Origin: Bacteroidetes bacterium GWF2_43_63
GTDB taxonomy: Bacteria > Bacteroidota > Bacteroidia > Bacteroidales > DTU049
Length of the DNA: 64,000 nt
Assembly (NCBI GenBank): GCA_001769275.1
Contig: MEOQ01000022.1
Coordinates: 62,001 to 126,000 of the forward strand
Reading direction: 5' to 3'
Shown: positions 1 to 7,979 of the stretch, piece after piece
Layout of the letters: every line of letters starts with the position of its first letter
Position numbering within the stretch: position 1 is the first letter of the stretch
Position numbers and translations under genes: made by a program
Notes under the pieces: generated by a model
Database searches by the model: none
What the model was told of the DNA's origin: nothing
What the model saw: only the letters and a program-made list of their open reading frames with translations

Positions 1-167
1 ATCATGCCGGACAAAAGTTCAGAAAAACAGCCCCGACATAACACCAAATGACACAACAAATGCAGATATACAAATGTGTTATTTACCTGTTATTGATATT
101 GAGCTCTCTGAGGAGCCTGTTATTGCTTTCCCTGACTCAAATAAGATTGATAAAAAATAATACAGGT

Positions 168-482
168 ATGAATATAGTCATTCAGCGTTTTTTATACGGC
201 ATCGGAAAAATCACCGGCTGGCGCTGGCTTTCGCTGATGGCTGGCGTGGCACTGATTACTGCCTGCAGTGGTAAGACCGATAAAAACAAGGTGAGCACCG
301 ACACTGTAAATGATACTGAAAGAGTCACATGCTATGAGCCGGTTGCCGATACCTCGCGAAAAACCGCTGTATATCCGGACAGTGCAGTTGATAACAACTC
401 TCAACCAGGGAAGGATAGTGTTGAAAAAGAGAAAATGGTACCGCTGCACCCCTGTTATGTTCCGGTAAAACCAAAAGAATAA
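168..482 (+). CDS. small lipoprotein with Cys-Tyr motifs, putative radical SAM substrate
   Basis: This 104-residue protein has a hydrophobic N-terminus ending in a lipobox (LITAC, Cys33), so it should be a lipoprotein. The mature part is polar and carries two Cys-Tyr motifs: CYEPVADT at residues 55-62 and CYVPVKPKE at 96-104, the latter being the very C-terminus. An in-frame ATG exists at 48, but it would put 40 extra hydrophobic residues before the signal, so I prefer 168. The next gene starts one base after the stop and has the same plan; a radical SAM enzyme follows. From memory, a 'radical SAM/lipoprotein system' has been defined in Bacteroidota (TIGR04133/TIGR04134), and this may belong to it or be a relative. 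That it is a substrate of the enzyme is inferred from position and motif repetition. Confidence 0.75.
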   Translation: MNIVIQRFLYGIGKITGWRWLSLMAGVALITACSGKTDKNKVSTDTVNDTERVTCYEPVADTSRKTAVYPDSAVDNNSQPGKDSVEKEKMVPLHPCYVPVKPKE

Positions 483-483
483 A

Positions 484-861
484 ATGAAGAAAGGATTGAA
501 CAGAATAGCCGTTCGTATGTTGCTGGGCTTTATCAGTGTGATTCCGCCCCGCACGGCTTTTTCCGTTTTTCTGTTTGGCATTGCAACCATGCTGATGACG
601 ACCACTACCTCGTGCGGGCCGCGTGTCAGCTGCTATGAGGCGGCTGTGGATTCAACAGGCACCGTTCAGATGGACTCGGCTGTGAAAAAGGACAGTACTG
701 TTCAATCGTCTGTGAACAATCAAGCGAACAGCAACAACGTTACCGACTGCTATGATATCGCCATTCCGATTGACCAGGTGGAGATTGACTCAAATATTAA
801 TGTAAACAGGCCGGATAATCCGCCCAAAACGTGCTATGCGCCTGTCCGGAATCCTGAATAA
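484..861 (+). CDS. second small Cys-Tyr lipoprotein, putative radical SAM substrate
   Basis: This 125-residue protein has a long hydrophobic leader ending in TTTTSC, so Cys44 is the likely lipidated residue. The mature part is polar, rich in Asp, Ser, Val and Asn, and holds three Cys-Tyr motifs: CYEAAVDS (50-57), CYDIAIPID (89-97) and CYAPVRNPE (117-125, the C-terminus). The final motif is nearly identical to the end of the preceding protein (CYVPVKPKE), so the two are paralogues that keep little else in common. Only one base separates it from the upstream stop, and the radical SAM gene starts 8 bases after its own stop, which indicates one transcript. I recognise no catalytic domain. A role as modified surface peptide carrier is inference. 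Confidence 0.75.
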   Translation: MKKGLNRIAVRMLLGFISVIPPRTAFSVFLFGIATMLMTTTTSCGPRVSCYEAAVDSTGTVQMDSAVKKDSTVQSSVNNQANSNNVTDCYDIAIPIDQVEIDSNINVNRPDNPPKTCYAPVRNPE

Positions 862-869
862 TCCAATTG

Positions 870-1916
870 ATGAAAAAAGATAAGACAGCCCTTCCGCATA
901 TTTCGTTCGAAACCGAAACACGCTGCAACCTGCAGTGTCGCTACTGCTACAATATATGGAAAATGCCGGGTGGGGAATTTCCGGGCGAGGTTACTTATCG
1001 CAAAGCAAAAAAAGTTTTAAAGAAATTGTATCGTCGGGCGAAAGTCGATCACTTCACTTTCACAGGTGGAGAGCCGCTTCTGTTCGATCGTCTGGCCGAG
1101 CTGGTTTTATTTGTCCGCTTGAAAGGAAGTACTGTGACATTGATCAGCAACGGCAACGCCGGTACTGAAGCCGATTTCAAGATGCTGATAAAATTGGGTG
1201 TGGGACTTTTTGAATTTCCTTTTCACAGCATTGATCCTGAAATACACGACCGGATGGCCGGTGTAGAAGGTGCGCATGAAAAATCGAAAGCGACCATCGA
1301 CATGGTGCAGCGCCTTGGCGGCCGTGTGGTGGCTGTGATTGTGCTGACGAAACACAATATCCCGACATTAAAGGAAACCTTGCTGCGACTGAAAGAAATG
1401 AAGGTTGCATCGATTATGCTCAACCGTTTCAATATTGGCGGAGCCGGCATTCAGTGGGCCGAAGATCTGATGCCTTCGCTGCAGGAACTGCGCGATGCAT
1501 TTGCGTTGGTGGAGAAAACCATTGTTGAACATAAAATATCTTTGACATCGAATGTGTGTACCCCAATCTGTGTGCTGAATCCCAAAGATTATCCACATAT
1601 CGGATTCGGACATTGCAGCTCGGATCCGAAGCTGAAACCCATCACACTCGATCATCACGGGAATATTCGCTTGTGCAATCACAGTCCGGTATATGCGGGA
1701 AACATCATGGAGAACAGTTTCGAGGAAATATTCTCCAACGATTATGTAAAAAGCTGGGATGAGAAAGAGCCCGAATTCTGCACCGGATGTGCCCTGTATG
1801 CCGATTGCTTTGCCGGCTGCCGCGCAGCTGCCGAGCAGATGGGACGTACGATTCGCGGCGCCGATCCTGTGCTGGAGATGGTTGGAGCGGAGCGGCCGGT
1901 AGAATATTTAATTTGA
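870..1916 (+). CDS. radical SAM/SPASM peptide-modifying enzyme
   Basis: This 348-residue enzyme has the radical SAM CX3CX2C motif (Cys19, Cys23, Cys26 in RCNLQCRYCYN), which binds the SAM-reducing 4Fe-4S cluster, and the GGEP motif at 66-69. The C-terminal third is SPASM-like, with Cys249, Cys269, Cys304, Cys307, Cys313 and Cys317 in the spacing used to hold auxiliary Fe-S clusters (FCTGCALYADCFAGC). SPASM enzymes commonly modify ribosomal peptides or proteins through thioether, C-C or related bonds. A TTG codon lies directly before the ATG at 870; I chose the ATG. It follows two Cys-Tyr lipoprotein genes with almost no spacing, which are the obvious candidate substrates. The reaction cannot be predicted from sequence alone. 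Confidence 0.88.
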   Translation: MKKDKTALPHISFETETRCNLQCRYCYNIWKMPGGEFPGEVTYRKAKKVLKKLYRRAKVDHFTFTGGEPLLFDRLAELVLFVRLKGSTVTLISNGNAGTEADFKMLIKLGVGLFEFPFHSIDPEIHDRMAGVEGAHEKSKATIDMVQRLGGRVVAVIVLTKHNIPTLKETLLRLKEMKVASIMLNRFNIGGAGIQWAEDLMPSLQELRDAFALVEKTIVEHKISLTSNVCTPICVLNPKDYPHIGFGHCSSDPKLKPITLDHHGNIRLCNHSPVYAGNIMENSFEEIFSNDYVKSWDEKEPEFCTGCALYADCFAGCRAAAEQMGRTIRGADPVLEMVGAERPVEYLI

Positions 1917-2013
1917 AATTTGAGTCGCGACCAGTATCGCGTTGTGGTTTTCGAAATACACGTACTTTACCACCTTGCGTTTTCGTTCATATAATATTCA
2001 AAAAACCGGCACA

Positions 2014-2436
2014 ATGAAAATTCTCCATCAGACAGGTCTGTTCCTCGTTTTATCTTTCTGTTCGGTGACAGCACTACCGCAGATAGAATTTTTCATGAAC
2101 GACACCCTCGTTGATATCGGAAATTCTTTTACGGTATACATAATTGAGTCGGGCGATACGGTTTATGCCTATGAAGGGAAAACGCCTACTGACTTTTATA
2201 AATTCAATGATGATTCCAACGAAGTAAAGCTGATGTTTGTTTATAATGGAATTGCTCTGAAATTCGTGATTTCGGCAACGGCCGTTGAGTGTATTAAAAT
2301 GATTTCTTCATTCAGTATTCATTACTACACCAAAGCATCTGAATCGTGGCATGAATATATCCGTAGCCGCAATTTTGCGATTATGACTTGCCGGTGCTGC
2401 AATCTTTCTTTTATCTATGATCTGGAAAAGGAGTGA
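2014..2436 (+). CDS. secreted protein of unknown function
   Basis: The ATG at 2014 gives a 140-residue protein with a clean signal peptide (MKILHQTGLFLVLSFCSVTA). An upstream in-frame ATG at 1942 would bury that signal, so I reject it. The mature part is mixed alpha/beta with several aromatic residues and a Cys pair near the end (TCRCC). I recognise no family. It follows the radical SAM gene by about 100 bases on the same strand and could belong to the same transcript, but nothing in its sequence resembles the Cys-Tyr lipoproteins. Confidence 0.6.
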   Translation: MKILHQTGLFLVLSFCSVTALPQIEFFMNDTLVDIGNSFTVYIIESGDTVYAYEGKTPTDFYKFNDDSNEVKLMFVYNGIALKFVISATAVECIKMISSFSIHYYTKASESWHEYIRSRNFAIMTCRCCNLSFIYDLEKE

Positions 2437-2549
2437 CCCCACTTTGTAATAAATCATGACCATCCGTAACGGTTGCCTTGCTTTCATCGCGCCGCCTTCA
2501 AAAATAAATAAGTTCGCACGTGTCCGGAGTGCATGAAAACACGCACACA

Positions 2550-2598
2550 GTGTAAGTTTTCCATAATTCCTACTAATCAAACGTGTACAAACTTACAC
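2550..2598. repeat. 10-bp inverted repeat between convergent genes
   Basis: GTGTAAGTTT at 2550-2559 is the exact reverse complement of AAACTTACAC at 2589-2598, with a 29-base loop. It lies between the convergent ends of the secreted unknown gene and hsp20. There is no U-tract, so it is not a standard terminator. Function unknown. Confidence 0.4.
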
Positions 2599-2611
2599 TT
2601 TGCTGCAAAAC

Positions 2612-2640
2612 AAAAAAAGAGAAGACTTGCGCCTTCTCTT
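2612..2640 (-). terminator. rho-independent terminator after hsp20
   Basis: Read on the minus strand, a 7-bp stem (AGAGAAG / CTTCTCT, 8-base loop) is followed by a run of T residues. It sits 26 bases after the hsp20 stop. Confidence 0.7.
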
Positions 2641-2665
2641 CAAACCACCTATGAAAACTCAGTTG

Positions 2666-3085
2666 TTACTGAATATTGATTACCCGTGCTAATTTTTCTT
2701 CGGCTTCTTTTTTCGGAATAGTCACATCGAGGATTCCGTTTTTGTAAGCCGCTTCAATTTTGCCGCTGTCGGCAACGTCGGGCAGGATGAAGCTGCGCGA
2801 GAAGCTGCACTGGCTGAATTCGCGGCGCGAGTAGTTTTTGCCTTCTTCATTCTTTTCTTCTTTTTTCTCTCTGCTGATCACCAGCACGTCGTCTTTCACT
2901 TCGATTTTGAAATCGTCCTTTTCCATTCCAGGAACAGCCAACTCAATCTGGTACGATTTCTCATTTTCAGCAACATTTACTTTCGGCATCCAGCGCGGTG
3001 CAGCAGAGCGTAACGCCGGAACATCGTTGAAAAATTCGTCAAGTACTGACGGAAAAAAGCGGTTGTTTCTGATCATTGGTAACAT
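2666..3085 (-). CDS. small heat shock protein, Hsp20/alpha-crystallin family
   Basis: This 139-residue chaperone has an alpha-crystallin domain from about residue 34 to 130 (PKVNVAENEKSYQIELAVPG, the A-x-x-x-n-G-v-L-type stretch AYKNGILDVTIPK) and the C-terminal I-x-I tail (VINIQ) that docks into a neighbouring subunit. It is expected to hold unfolded proteins in the cytoplasm in an ATP-independent way. AGGAGG lies 8 bases before the ATG at 3085, a strong Shine-Dalgarno site, which is uncommon in this phylum and supports this start over the Met codon three residues later. The gene is divergent from the acyl-CoA synthetase gene, and the shared upstream region holds a palindrome and direct repeats. 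Confidence 0.93.
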   Translation of the reverse strand: MLPMIRNNRFFPSVLDEFFNDVPALRSAAPRWMPKVNVAENEKSYQIELAVPGMEKDDFKIEVKDDVLVISREKKEEKNEEGKNYSRREFSQCSFSRSFILPDVADSGKIEAAYKNGILDVTIPKKEAEEKLARVINIQ

Positions 3086-3093
3086 AGTTTTGT

Positions 3094-3099
3094 CCTCCT
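3094..3099 (-). promoter_or_regulatory. strong Shine-Dalgarno site of hsp20
   Basis: AGGAGG on the minus strand, 8 bases before the ATG. Most genes in the window have no such site, so this suggests high or special translation of hsp20. Confidence 0.7.
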
Positions 3100-3250
3100 A
3101 TTATTTTGTTTTTTTTTGATTTCGATCCGGCCTTGTCAAATCGAAGGCCAAACGAATTTATTTTTATAGCCGCATATTTAAAGTGCACAAAAACAGTTTG
3201 TTAGCAAATTTGCATCAATGACAAAATGGCGTGTTTTGCGATTTAGTGGC

Positions 3251-3327
3251 TGTCAAAATGACATTTTAACTGTCAATCTGTGCGAAATACATACGTCGCT
3301 GTGCGAAGTAGTTTACAGCTGTGCGAA
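3251..3327. promoter_or_regulatory. palindrome plus three phased direct repeats, possible operators
   Basis: The 13-base palindrome TGTCAAAATGACA is at 3251-3263. Three copies of CTGTGCGAA follow at 3278, 3299 and 3319, spaced 21 and 20 bases, or about two helical turns each. All lie between the divergent hsp20 and acyl-CoA synthetase genes, the last copy 36 bases before the synthetase ATG. The phasing suits a regulator binding one face of the DNA; that role is inferred. Confidence 0.4.
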
Positions 3328-3362
3328 GTTTCCTAACTTCGCGACCAGATACAACGCACCAT

Positions 3363-5282
3363 ATGAATACAATTACAGAGCTTTTTTATTCATCAGTCGC
3401 GCATTTCGGCAATAATCCGCTGATTTGGGAAAAAGTAGATGGTGAATATACAGCAACCACATATTCCGAAGCATCGGTTCTGATGGAGCATCTGGCCGGA
3501 GGCCTTGTGAGTATTGGGCTCAAGCCTGATGACAAAGTAGTTCTCTACAGCGAAGGCCGCACTTGGTGGCTGCTCTCGGAGCTTGCCGTAATTGCCTGCG
3601 GTGCTATCAGTGTGCCGGTTTCTACGCGGATTGAAGAAGCGGAGGAAATGCTTTTTCGCATGAAGCACAGCGAAAGCAATTACATAATCATCTCGGCCCG
3701 CTTTATCGAATTTGTTCGCCGCATAAAAGCCGATTTCGGTCAGAAGCAAAAAGTAATTATCCTCGATCTGCCGAACCCGGTCAGTGTCGATTTGCAGAAA
3801 GACGAATATCTGCTTAGTGAACTTGTTGCTGCAGGCACTGAGCGTGAAGCCGCCACAAAAGCGGAATTGAAGAAGATTGCCTCCAGTGTTTCCCCCGACG
3901 ATGTGGTGAATATTTGTTACACTTCGGGCACCACAGCCGATCCGAAGGGAATCTTGCTGACACACAAAAACTACCTCACCAATGTGAATCAGTCCGAAGC
4001 CATGTTTGACGTGACGCCGGATTTCATCACGCTGCTCATGCTGCCGTGGGATCACTCGTTCGGACACACAGTCGGTTTATACACACTCATTCTGAAAGGC
4101 GCATCCATGGCGGCTGTCGATGGTGGCAAGTCTCCAATGGAAGCACTTCGCAATGCACCAATCAATATAAAGGAAATCAGACCGTATTTTCTACTGAGCG
4201 TTCCGGCATTGGCGAAAAACTTTAAAGCCAACATCGAAAAAGGAATTTCTGACAAAGGAAAAGTTGCAGCTGTGTTGTTTAGTTTCTTTTTGAACATCAG
4301 CATTCGCTATCACGCCGACGGCTACAATAAAGGTCGTGGACTCAAAATATTGCTGAAGCCGCTGGTATGGCTGGGCGATAAATTGCTGTTCAGCAAAGTA
4401 CGTATGGCTTTTGGAGGGCGTCTTCGTTATTTTGTTGGCGGGGGCGCATTGCTCGATGCCGATATTCAGCGCTTTTTCAATGCCATTGGCGTCCCGATGT
4501 ATCAGGGCTATGGGCTCAGTGAGGCTTCGCCGGTTATTTCATCGAACAGCCCTCACGTATTTAAAATCGGATCGTCGGGCAAGCCGGTGCCGATGATGGA
4601 AATATTTATTGCAGACGAAAACGGGAAGCCGCTTCCCGTTGGGCAATCGGGCGAAATCGTCATCAAAGGCGGTAACGTGATGAAAGGGTATTGGAAAAAC
4701 GACCAGGCCACTCAGGATACGATTGTTGATGGCTGGTTGCACACCGGCGATCTTGGCTATCTCGACACTGACGGATTTCTGTTTGTAAAAGGCCGATACA
4801 AAAGTTTGCTGATTGCCAACGACGGAGAAAAGTACAGCCCTGAATTGCTCGAAGAGGCCATGATTTCCCATTCACCTATCATCAGCCAGATTTATTTACA
4901 CAACAATCAGAATCCGTTTACTACTGCGCTGGTGTTTATAAATTCGGAAAAATTGAGACACAAGCTCGCTATATCAGTGCTATCGGTTGCCAATCCGGAG
5001 CATCGTGCAGGAATACTTGATATTGTTACAAAAGAACTCTACCTGTTGCGCACCGACCCTGTTTTGAGTAAACAGTATCCGGCACGCTGGCTTCCCAGCA
5101 TTTTCTGTATTCTGGAAGAAGGATTCAACGAAAAAAATCACTTGCTCAACAGCACCATGAAAATCGTCAGACCTAAAATAGAAACAGCGTTTTCCCCGTT
5201 ATTTGAAATGATGTATGGACCAGAGGGCAAGAAGAAAACCGAAGAATATAACATCGGAATGTTGGAAAAAACGCTAAAGTAG
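3363..5282 (+). CDS. long-chain acyl-CoA synthetase (AMP-forming)
   Basis: This 639-residue enzyme belongs to the ANL adenylating superfamily. It shows the phosphate-binding motif YTSGTTADPKG (about residues 198-208), the GYGLSEASP motif that contacts AMP, the GWLHTGDLG motif, and the FVKGRYKSLLIANDGEKYSP hinge region in the form typical of long-chain acyl-CoA synthetases. It should activate fatty acids with ATP and CoA. The ATG at 3363 removes 14 residues of an upstream reading frame that overlaps the direct-repeat region. The C-terminus is longer than in short-chain synthetases. It stands alone as an operon, with possible operator repeats just upstream. The exact chain-length preference cannot be read from sequence. 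Confidence 0.9.
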   Translation: MNTITELFYSSVAHFGNNPLIWEKVDGEYTATTYSEASVLMEHLAGGLVSIGLKPDDKVVLYSEGRTWWLLSELAVIACGAISVPVSTRIEEAEEMLFRMKHSESNYIIISARFIEFVRRIKADFGQKQKVIILDLPNPVSVDLQKDEYLLSELVAAGTEREAATKAELKKIASSVSPDDVVNICYTSGTTADPKGILLTHKNYLTNVNQSEAMFDVTPDFITLLMLPWDHSFGHTVGLYTLILKGASMAAVDGGKSPMEALRNAPINIKEIRPYFLLSVPALAKNFKANIEKGISDKGKVAAVLFSFFLNISIRYHADGYNKGRGLKILLKPLVWLGDKLLFSKVRMAFGGRLRYFVGGGALLDADIQRFFNAIGVPMYQGYGLSEASPVISSNSPHVFKIGSSGKPVPMMEIFIADENGKPLPVGQSGEIVIKGGNVMKGYWKNDQATQDTIVDGWLHTGDLGYLDTDGFLFVKGRYKSLLIANDGEKYSPELLEEAMISHSPIISQIYLHNNQNPFTTALVFINSEKLRHKLAISVLSVANPEHRAGILDIVTKELYLLRTDPVLSKQYPARWLPSIFCILEEGFNEKNHLLNSTMKIVRPKIETAFSPLFEMMYGPEGKKKTEEYNIGMLEKTLK

Positions 5283-5328
5283 TGCGTTTGATGCGTTCTA
5301 ATTCGTATTTTTGATCTCAAATTATACT

Positions 5329-5868
5329 ATGAGAAAAGTCGTTTTCCTGCCGCTGATTATGGTTGCACTCATGCAGATGCTGATTTCATGCGGTAATCAG
5401 AAACAAACGGATGCTGAGGACAACTTTGAAGTTGTTGCCGACACCATGGATTCGAAGGTAACGCCAAAAATTCTGGGCACCATAACCGATTATGAAAAGC
5501 TGTTTACCGAAGGAGAATCAAAAACTTTAGCGGCCCGTTGTGCTGATTTTGAAAAAAAGAATGCCATTCCGATTGGTGTTTTTACCAGTGAAAATATAGG
5601 CGATTACAATAATTTTACTGAGTATGCCGATGCTGTTTCCGAAAAATGGAATGGTTGTAAAGATAATCAGGGACTGTTGTTCGTGATATCAAACAAACTG
5701 GGTGAAATCAGAATGATTTCGTGCCCGGCTACTGAAAACCGAATCAGCGACAAAGACTTTGATTATGTAATAAACACAGTGATTTTCGATTCTTTCCGGA
5801 AAAATCAGTTTTTCGATGGGATCATAAATGCGCTGGAATATTTGGACCTGAAAATAAAAAAGCAATAA
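5329..5868 (+). CDS. TPM-domain lipoprotein
   Basis: This 179-residue protein begins with a signal peptide and lipobox (MLISCGN), so it should be a lipoprotein. The rest matches the TPM (YgcG) fold: a tail-like linker, then ITDYEKLFTEGESKTLAARC, the IGVFTSENIGDY strand and the QGLLFVISNKLGEIRM core. TPM domains are found in envelope proteins, some linked to membrane-protein quality control or phosphatase activity. The ATG at 5329 is preferred to one six codons upstream because it starts the signal peptide. A TATTTTTG sequence at 5306-5313 resembles a Bacteroidota -7 box. Its stop overlaps the next ATG by one base, and the four following genes are similarly coupled. Confidence 0.75.
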   Translation: MRKVVFLPLIMVALMQMLISCGNQKQTDAEDNFEVVADTMDSKVTPKILGTITDYEKLFTEGESKTLAARCADFEKKNAIPIGVFTSENIGDYNNFTEYADAVSEKWNGCKDNQGLLFVISNKLGEIRMISCPATENRISDKDFDYVINTVIFDSFRKNQFFDGIINALEYLDLKIKKQ

Positions 5869-6164
5869 TGCCGACAAAAGTTTTTTTCAATGAACCGCCC
5901 GAGCCGCTTGTGATTTTGAATTATTCAGAAGATCTTAGTTTGTTGCGGGTTTCAATCAGCCACGAAGATCATGCGGCACCGGTAGAACTTTTCAGCACCG
6001 GCTGCGGAAAAGACATAACAGAGGAATTGCAGTCAAAAGAAGGGTTTTCTGTTTATATGGAAGGTTGTAAGAGAATAAATTTGCGATATCGCCGTTTTCT
6101 TTTCAGAAAAAAGTGGAAAGTAATGTATCAGGATGTTGAATTATCAGGAATAGAAGTTTCATGA
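5868..6164 (+). CDS. small protein of unknown function
   Basis: A 98-residue basic protein without signal peptide or membrane segment. It shares one base with the upstream stop (TAATG) and four with the next start (ATGA), so it is very likely real and translated by coupling. The sequence is beta-rich and holds two separated Cys residues (STGCGK, MEGCKR) and a basic patch (RYRRFLFRKKWK) near the C-terminus. I recognise no family. Its place between a lipoprotein and a membrane protein suggests a cytoplasmic partner of this envelope cluster. Confidence 0.7.
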   Translation: MPTKVFFNEPPEPLVILNYSEDLSLLRVSISHEDHAAPVELFSTGCGKDITEELQSKEGFSVYMEGCKRINLRYRRFLFRKKWKVMYQDVELSGIEVS

Positions 6165-6856
6165 GAGTTTTTGCAATACAAATAGTTTTTTTGCTCGGTG
6201 TTTTCTTTCATCCGGTTTTGGCTCAGGATAAAGGTTTCAAATGTCCGTGGGACGAAGTTGACTGTCCAGGAAAATGCGGTCGTTATTTCGATGCCGATGG
6301 TGATGGCTTTTGTGATTATGGTCTGCTTTCAAAGGTTGTAAAAAAGGACACTGTAGTAAGAAAAGATACGGCTGCCATTAAGCAAGTGAACTCAAATAAA
6401 CAGGTTAATCCATCTACACAAAATGGAAACGCAGATGTCGAAGGACCTGGTTCCGACAGCATGAACGCTGATACTGCTGTGGTTGAATTGAAAAATGACA
6501 CACCAAAACCATCCAAAGCCCGTTCATACAGCTTACTACTCATCAGTTTGCTTTGTTTTGGATTGTATGGTTTCACTTCGTTTTTGTATGAACTAAAAAT
6601 ATATCGAAAATTTGTGCATCGCCGCATCTGGAATGTTTTGTTATTGCTCACATTTCTGACAACAGCGGTACTCGGGATCATTCTTGTTGTCCTAATCAAC
6701 TATCAACTTGACTCAACGCTGATCCGTGATTATCTGTACTGGCATGTCCAGTTTGGAATAGCAATGACAGTGATAGCCTTGATTCACATTGTGTGGCACT
6801 GGAAATATTTTTTCCGGTTGTTTTCGAAAAAAAGCAAATCCGACTGCATCAGCTAA
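6161..6856 (+). CDS. membrane protein with Cys-rich periplasmic part and haem-type His motif
   Basis: This 231-residue protein has a signal peptide, then a Cys-rich segment with four Cys and an Asp-rich loop (CPGKCGRYFDADGDGFCDYG) that resembles a metal-binding or calcium-type repeat, then a low-complexity Asp/Val/Thr linker. The C-terminal half has three membrane segments. The last two contain His residues in the arrangement HVQFGIAMTVIALIHIVWHW, similar to the di-haem binding pattern of DUF4405-type cytochrome b-like proteins. A redox or electron-transfer role is plausible but not proven. The start overlaps the previous gene and its stop overlaps the next ATG by one base, so it belongs to the coupled cluster 5329-7965. 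Confidence 0.65.
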   Translation: MRVFAIQIVFLLGVFFHPVLAQDKGFKCPWDEVDCPGKCGRYFDADGDGFCDYGLLSKVVKKDTVVRKDTAAIKQVNSNKQVNPSTQNGNADVEGPGSDSMNADTAVVELKNDTPKPSKARSYSLLLISLLCFGLYGFTSFLYELKIYRKFVHRRIWNVLLLLTFLTTAVLGIILVVLINYQLDSTLIRDYLYWHVQFGIAMTVIALIHIVWHWKYFFRLFSKKSKSDCIS

Positions 6857-7965
6857 TGAGATTACTGAACGCAATATCCGCTGTAGTATGTTTGCTGTTT
6901 ATGGCAACAGGAGTGGATTTGTGCGCTCAAAATCTTGTTCCAAACGGATCATTTGACGACACACGGGGAACCCGTCCGTCGATGAAACCATGGAAAAAAG
7001 TAAACACGGTCGATTTTTTTGTAAACGCTGAAGATCGAAGATACAAAGAGGTAAATGCCGCAAAAAACGACAGAAATTATATTTTACGTAAACCCCGTTC
7101 CGGACATGCATACGTAGGTTTGCGGATTTGGCCAAAGTACAATGAATATCTGCAGGTTCAGCTCAGACGCCCGCTTACAGAAGGCAAGGCCTATTCTTTT
7201 GAAATGTATATTACGCCGTCGAGATATTCCAACTGTTATCTGAAAAAAATTGGGGCCAGTTTTTACAGTCACCGCCCGCCATATACAACGCGCGCCGGGA
7301 GAGAAGATTTTCCCGCACAAGTGGAAACGTACAAACCTTTTGGAGTCCGCGATACGGCTGAATGGTTCCGCGTCAATGGGGTTTTTATTGCCAAAGGCGG
7401 TGAAAAAATCATGACCATTGGAAATTTTTCAACAACACCCAACGATAAATTTAAACGAAAAAAAATATCATTTAAAAAGCGCGAGGCCTATTATTATATT
7501 GATGATATTGCAGTGTACGAGCTCGATGACAAAGGAGTTCCAATTGTTGATTCGCTCGCTTACGCTTTAGCCATGCAGGATTCGCTCGACAATGATTCGA
7601 CTGATTTACTTGCATCGTCGTTTGCTGGGCTCGACAGCAATATCACTAATATTTATTTTGAAGAAAACAGTTCCAGACTCGATGAAGCCGGTTACAAAAA
7701 GCTTGGAATTATTACGGAGTTCCTTTTCGAAAACACGGAAGCAACCATAAGAGTGGACACATATGCATCGCCTGGTGAAATGGATGGACAGGAATTGAAA
7801 TTGTCCGAAAAGCGGGCGAAATCGGTTCATATTTTCCTTACCGGAAACAAAATTGAGAAGAGTCGCATAGTGCTTCACCCGGTTGGAAACAGCTGTGAGT
7901 TTTACAAAGCAGGCGACCCGAAACGCAGATTCTGCCGTAAAGCAGAAATCATTATCATGAATTAA
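6856..7965 (+). CDS. OmpA-family outer membrane protein with N-terminal jelly-roll-like domain
   Basis: This 369-residue protein starts at the ATG that shares one base with the upstream stop; that start opens a signal peptide (MRLLNAISAVVCLLFMATG). Residues about 25-230 form a beta-sandwich-like domain (NLVPNGSFDDTRG, typical of carbohydrate-binding-like modules). The C-terminal 110 residues are OmpA-like: IYFEENSSRLDEAGYKKL, then VDTYASPGEMDGQELKLSEK and RAKSVHIFL, expected to hold peptidoglycan. No transmembrane barrel is evident between the two. It is the fourth gene of the coupled cluster and is followed 14 bases later by a C1 protease gene. Confidence 0.78.
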   Translation: MRLLNAISAVVCLLFMATGVDLCAQNLVPNGSFDDTRGTRPSMKPWKKVNTVDFFVNAEDRRYKEVNAAKNDRNYILRKPRSGHAYVGLRIWPKYNEYLQVQLRRPLTEGKAYSFEMYITPSRYSNCYLKKIGASFYSHRPPYTTRAGREDFPAQVETYKPFGVRDTAEWFRVNGVFIAKGGEKIMTIGNFSTTPNDKFKRKKISFKKREAYYYIDDIAVYELDDKGVPIVDSLAYALAMQDSLDNDSTDLLASSFAGLDSNITNIYFEENSSRLDEAGYKKLGIITEFLFENTEATIRVDTYASPGEMDGQELKLSEKRAKSVHIFLTGNKIEKSRIVLHPVGNSCEFYKAGDPKRRFCRKAEIIIMN

Positions 7966-7979
7966 TCAACGACAATCCA

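Noticed and set aside
48-167. N-terminal extension of the first Cys-Tyr lipoprotein
   Set aside because: It would place 40 hydrophobic residues before a complete signal peptide that starts at 168.
192-605. 137-codon minus-strand frame
   Set aside because: Lies antisense to the two lipoprotein genes and has no recognisable domain or start context.
3221-3245. Sigma-54-like TGGC...TTGC sequence near 3228
   Set aside because: The spacing between TGGC and TTGC is 5 bases rather than 7.
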